64,000 nucleotides of DNA from Mesorhizobium helmanticense (GTDB lineage Bacteria > Pseudomonadota > Alphaproteobacteria > Rhizobiales > Rhizobiaceae): contig NZ_PZJX01000026.1 in the NCBI RefSeq assembly GCF_003034915.1, positions 124,001 through 188,000 of the forward strand, written 5' to 3'. Positions 60,866 through 64,000 of the stretch are shown one piece after another. Position 1 is the stretch's first letter. Each line of letters starts with the position of its first letter. The notes under the pieces are model-generated. The model was not told the origin of the DNA. It saw nothing but the letters and a program-made list of their open reading frames with translations, and searched no databases. Both the position numbers and the translations under genes were made by a program.

Positions 60866-62377
60866 ATGACGATTGCGAAGGAAGCGGCCGATCTCCTGGC
60901 CAAATTGGGCGTCGCCAAGGACGCGCTTGTCGGTGGCGACCTCATCGTGCGCAGCCCGGTGACCGGTGAACAGATCGCGGCGCTGAAGACGATTTCGCCG
61001 GCCGAGGCGGCAAGGACCATCGATGCCGCCCACAAGGCCTTCCAGGCCTGGCGGCTGGTGCCGGGGCCGAGGCGCGGCGAACTGGTGCGGCTGCTCGGCG
61101 AGGAACTGCGCGCGCACAAGGCCGAGCTCGGCCGGCTGGTGTCGATCGAGGTCGGCAAGATTCCGTCCGAGGGGCTTGGCGAGGTGCAGGAGATGATCGA
61201 CATCTGCGATTTTGCTGTCGGCCTTTCCCGCCAGCTCTATGGCTTGACCATCGCCACCGAACGCCCGGGACACCGCATGATGGAGACCTGGCATCCGCTG
61301 GGCGTGGTCGGCGTCATCTCGGCCTTCAACTTCCCGGTCGCGGTGTGGTCGTGGAACGCGGCACTGGCGCTGGTTTGCGGCGATGCGGTGGTGTGGAAGC
61401 CGTCGGAAAAGACGCCGCTGACCGCGCTTGCCTGCGAGGCGATCTTCAAGCGCGCGGCCAAGCGTTTTGGCGATGCTCCCGAGGGACTGGCGCCGGTGCT
61501 GATCGGCGATCGCGCCGTCGGTGAAATCCTGGTCGACCATCCCAAGGTGCCGCTGGTCTCGGCCACCGGCTCGACCCGCATGGGCAGGGATGTCGGGCCG
61601 CGCCTGGCGAAGCGGTTTGCGCGCGCCGTGCTGGAGCTCGGCGGCAACAATGCCGGCATCGTCTGCCCGACGGCCGATCTCGACATGGCGCTGCGCGCCA
61701 TCGCCTTCGGCGCCATGGGCACGGCTGGCCAGCGCTGCACGACGCTGCGGCGCCTGTTCGTGCATGACAGCGTCTACGACGCCTTGGTGCCGCGGCTGAA
61801 GAAAGCCTATGAGAGCGTTTCGGTCGGCAATCCGCTGGAGACATCGGCGCTGGTCGGTCCGCTGATCGACAAGGCGGCTTTCGAGAATATGCAGAAGGCG
61901 CTGAAGGAAGCGGTTTCGCATGGCGGCAAGGTGACCGGCGGCGCGCGCGTCGAGAACGGCCACCCCGACGCTTACTATGTGCATCCTGCCTTGGTCGAAA
62001 TGCAAAGCCAGGTTTCGCCGGTGACCGAAGAGACCTTCGCGCCGATCCTCTATGTGATGAAATACTCGGACTTCGACGCCGTGCTCGACGAGCACAATGC
62101 GGTCGGCGCCGGCCTGTCGTCGTCGATCTTCACCCGCGACCTGCAGGAATCCGAGCGCTTCCTCGGCGTCGACGGCTCGGATTGCGGCATCGCCAACGTC
62201 AACATTGGCACGTCGGGAGCCGAGATCGGCGGCGCCTTCGGCGGCGAGAAGGAAACCGGCGGCGGTCGAGAGTCGGGCTCCGATGCCTGGAAGGCCTATA
62301 TGCGCCGCGCCACCAATACGGTGAATTATTCCAAGGCGCTGCCGCTTGCCCAGGGCGTCTCCTTCGACATCGACTAG
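60866..62377 (+). CDS. Aldehyde dehydrogenase family 7, aminoadipate-semialdehyde dehydrogenase-like
   Basis: A 503-residue NAD(P)-dependent aldehyde dehydrogenase of the antiquitin (ALDH7) type. The catalytic Cys is in GTAGQRCTTLRRL, the general-base Glu in AVLELGGNNAGI, and FNFPVAVWSWNAALALVCGDAVVWKPSEKTPL is characteristic of the subgroup. These enzymes oxidise 2-aminoadipate-6-semialdehyde to 2-aminoadipate in lysine breakdown. gcdH, which acts later on the same route, lies 11 kb upstream. It converges on and overlaps the next gene: both stops share the sequence CTAG. Confidence 0.92.
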   Translation: MTIAKEAADLLAKLGVAKDALVGGDLIVRSPVTGEQIAALKTISPAEAARTIDAAHKAFQAWRLVPGPRRGELVRLLGEELRAHKAELGRLVSIEVGKIPSEGLGEVQEMIDICDFAVGLSRQLYGLTIATERPGHRMMETWHPLGVVGVISAFNFPVAVWSWNAALALVCGDAVVWKPSEKTPLTALACEAIFKRAAKRFGDAPEGLAPVLIGDRAVGEILVDHPKVPLVSATGSTRMGRDVGPRLAKRFARAVLELGGNNAGIVCPTADLDMALRAIAFGAMGTAGQRCTTLRRLFVHDSVYDALVPRLKKAYESVSVGNPLETSALVGPLIDKAAFENMQKALKEAVSHGGKVTGGARVENGHPDAYYVHPALVEMQSQVSPVTEETFAPILYVMKYSDFDAVLDEHNAVGAGLSSSIFTRDLQESERFLGVDGSDCGIANVNIGTSGAEIGGAFGGEKETGGGRESGSDAWKAYMRRATNTVNYSKALPLAQGVSFDID

Positions 62378-63870
62378 GAACAGGATTGCGCGATCATGGC
62401 GGCGATGCTGGCGACATCGCAGCCCAACTCCCGGTCCTCCTCGAGGGGAGCAACCCGTTCGCGCACCGTCCTGTAGGCCTCGTCGGCGCCGCGGCCCAAT
62501 CTGTCCGCTACACCCCGGATCTCGGCGGCGTAAGCCGCAGAGATGAGCTCCATGGCGACGAGGTAGCGGAATCGCTCGACGATCTGGTTGACCTTGGCGA
62601 TGACCGCCGGCGCCATCGACGACTGATCCTCGACCCAGTCCGAAACCGCGATCGGGGTCAAAGAGATCGGGCTGGCGAGAAAGCGGATTTCGGCTTCCAT
62701 CGCTGAAACGGGTTTCTGCAAAATGGCAAAACCCATGCGGTTCTGGCCGTTTGCCGCCAGGAAACGCGGCAGGCCGGCTACCGCAGGGGACATGAGTTTG
62801 ATCGTCCGGTTGGCGATGCCCGCCGCCGCATGCGCCAACGCCTGGCTCAGCCGCTCCCAGGACAGGACGAAAGCGGTCATGTCGAAATTGCCATGCGAGA
62901 CAATCCGGTCCTCCCCGGCCAGGACGACCGGATTGTCGCCGGAACTGGCCAATTCGATCTCGGTCGCGGCCCTGGCCTCGTCGATCGCGTGGCGAAGCGC
63001 GCCCCAGACCTGCGGCACGCAGCGATAGCTCAGCGGATCCTGGATCCGGCGGGCAGCGCCTTCCTTGAACAGCGTGCTGCCCGACAATAGCTCACGCAAC
63101 CGTGCCGCCACCGCTCTCTGGCCGAAGGCGGGCCGTGCCGCCATGGCCGAATCGTCGAGCGAACTGACATTGGCGCGGAATGCCTCCAAATTCAGTGCGA
63201 CAGCCCTGAGCGACCACTCGAAGGCCCGCTCAATGTCCTCCAGCGCCAGGCAGGCCTGGGCGACAGACAGGCTGTTGGCGACGATGATGGCGTGGCCGTC
63301 CTTGGCATGGATGTCGAGCGGCTTCAGCCCGGCGCGTTCGAGCGCCTCGGCCGCCGGCATGGTCTCGCCGCCATACTCCGCCTGGCCGTGGCCAAGCAGG
63401 CCCAGCGTCATATGGGCAAGCGGCGCGAGATCGGCCGCACCCAGCGAGCCGAGCGACGGCACCACCGGATGCAGGCCGGCGTTCAGCGCGGCGACAAGCC
63501 CCTCGAACACGGCAGGCGAAATGCCGGTGCCGCCGGCAGCCATGCCGGCGATCCGCACCGCCATCATCGCGCGCACCGCCTCCCGCGGCAAAGCCTCCCC
63601 GAAACCGACCGCATGACCGAAAGAAACCCGCCGCTGATAGGCGATCAGATCCTCCCCGCTCAGCGGCGTATCCACGGCGGCGCCCAGCGCGGTGGTCAGC
63701 CCGTAGACCGGACGGTTCTCCGCCGCATGGCGTTCGATCACCGCGCGGCTGGCGCGGATCAGGGCGTCCGCCTCGGGAGAGACCTCGACCAATGAATGGC
63801 GGCGGGCGATGGCGGCAATGTCCTGCGTCCGCAGCGGCGCGGCGGTCAGTCGGACGGGCGTCGATGTCAT
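62374..63870 (-). CDS. Histidine ammonia-lyase-like aromatic amino acid lyase lacking the MIO serine
   Basis: A 498-residue protein of the HAL/PAL family: Tyr56 in RPVYGLTTALG, NSLSVAQACLALEDIERAFEWSL, QDPLSYRCVPQVWGALRHAID, and SSGDNPVV. In active HAL the GASGDLAPLAH segment provides Ala-Ser-Gly for the self-made MIO cofactor. Here the segment reads GSLGAADLAPLAH (141-153), so the serine is gone and one residue is missing. MIO cannot form in the usual way, so lyase activity is doubtful. ATG at 63870 follows GGGGGAAG; no other hut gene is nearby. Its role is unknown; a lyase-derived enzyme or binding protein is possible. Confidence 0.85.
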   Translation of the reverse strand: MTSTPVRLTAAPLRTQDIAAIARRHSLVEVSPEADALIRASRAVIERHAAENRPVYGLTTALGAAVDTPLSGEDLIAYQRRVSFGHAVGFGEALPREAVRAMMAVRIAGMAAGGTGISPAVFEGLVAALNAGLHPVVPSLGSLGAADLAPLAHMTLGLLGHGQAEYGGETMPAAEALERAGLKPLDIHAKDGHAIIVANSLSVAQACLALEDIERAFEWSLRAVALNLEAFRANVSSLDDSAMAARPAFGQRAVAARLRELLSGSTLFKEGAARRIQDPLSYRCVPQVWGALRHAIDEARAATEIELASSGDNPVVLAGEDRIVSHGNFDMTAFVLSWERLSQALAHAAAGIANRTIKLMSPAVAGLPRFLAANGQNRMGFAILQKPVSAMEAEIRFLASPISLTPIAVSDWVEDQSSMAPAVIAKVNQIVERFRYLVAMELISAAYAAEIRGVADRLGRGADEAYRTVRERVAPLEEDRELGCDVASIAAMIAQSCS

Positions 63871-64000
63871 GGATGCTTCCCCCAATTCGGCAATGCAATT
63901 CCTTGGTGTAGCCGAGTAGCCCGCTGTCAGGGTAGTGTCTCGCTCATGCCCGGCGTGAAATAGAAAGCTATATTGTTTGAAGCCGTCTTTGAGCGTCTGG

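Noticed and set aside
1..64000. CRISPR arrays, transposases, integrases, rRNA and tRNA genes
   Set aside because: Looked for on both strands; no regularly spaced repeats, recombinase motifs or cloverleaf sequences were seen.

Overview
The window looks like chromosome from a Rhizobiales alphaproteobacterium, most probably Mesorhizobium or a close relative. Reasons: high GC with strong GGC/GCC/CTG codon preference; an ornithine/lysine decarboxylase of the rhizobial odc2 type behind a long structured leader; a lone FlaF; the DUF2126-transglutaminase / ATP-grasp / alpha-E cassette; and several copies of a two-hairpin intergenic repeat typical of that group. The genus is inferred from gene content and sequence style; no marker gene is present. 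No rRNA, tRNA, CRISPR array or transposase was seen.

Layout. 1-9.6 kb: SDR, DGPF/YCII protein, aminotransferase, GNAT, CDF metal exporter, D-erythronate-dehydrogenase-like epimerase, a NicO nickel/cobalt exporter with its DUF1007 partner, and a LysR-amidase pair. 9.6-12.4 kb: a speF-type leader and odc2, GNAT, a repeat nested in a terminator, SCP2 protein. 12.4-20.4 kb: ClC-CBS chloride channel, RND efflux pair, L,D-transpeptidase and OmpA-like lipoprotein. 20.4-27.7 kb: an accessory island (below). 27.7-31.6 kb: three-subunit molybdenum hydroxylase plus a MoaD/ThiS-like protein. 31.9-34.2 kb: MFS exporter and FlaF. 34.6-41.4 kb: polyamine-type cluster (acetylpolyamine deacetylase-like enzyme, YtcJ-like amidohydrolase, Pot-type ABC importer). 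41.7-49.5 kb: twin serine hydrolases, Tex, AraC and SDR, LysR. 49.6-50.8 kb: glutaryl-CoA dehydrogenase. 50.9-57.6 kb: transglutaminase / ATP-grasp / alpha-E cassette. 57.7-63.9 kb: topoisomerase IB, a DGPF + ECF42-type sigma pair, an aminoadipate-semialdehyde-type ALDH, and a histidine-ammonia-lyase homologue without the MIO serine.

The most interesting part is the island at about 21.0-27.7 kb. On the minus strand, three genes joined by ATGA overlaps encode (i) a ubiquitin-like domain fused to an E2-like domain with no cysteine at all, (ii) a JAB/JAMM deubiquitinase fused to a ThiF/E1 adenylating domain, and (iii) a DUF6527-like protein. Divergent from them are an ECF-like sigma factor with a small partner, a zeta-toxin-like P-loop kinase with an overlapping small gene, and a 442-residue protein whose N-terminus has the proteasome-beta/HslV signature (Thr directly after Met, then Asp and Lys at the expected places), followed by an overlapping 80-residue gene. 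A ubiquitin-like conjugation operon beside a proteasome-like peptidase in one bacterial island suggests a compact conjugation-plus-degradation or defence module. The conjugation part belongs to known bacterial ubiquitin-like families; I know of no description of the combination with the threonine peptidase. The island sits beside a remnant of a DOPA 4,5-dioxygenase gene, which points to past insertion or deletion at this site.

Metabolic themes: polyamines (odc2, deacetylase, Pot-type transporter), lysine catabolism (aminoadipate-semialdehyde dehydrogenase and gcdH), and metal export (CDF, NicO).
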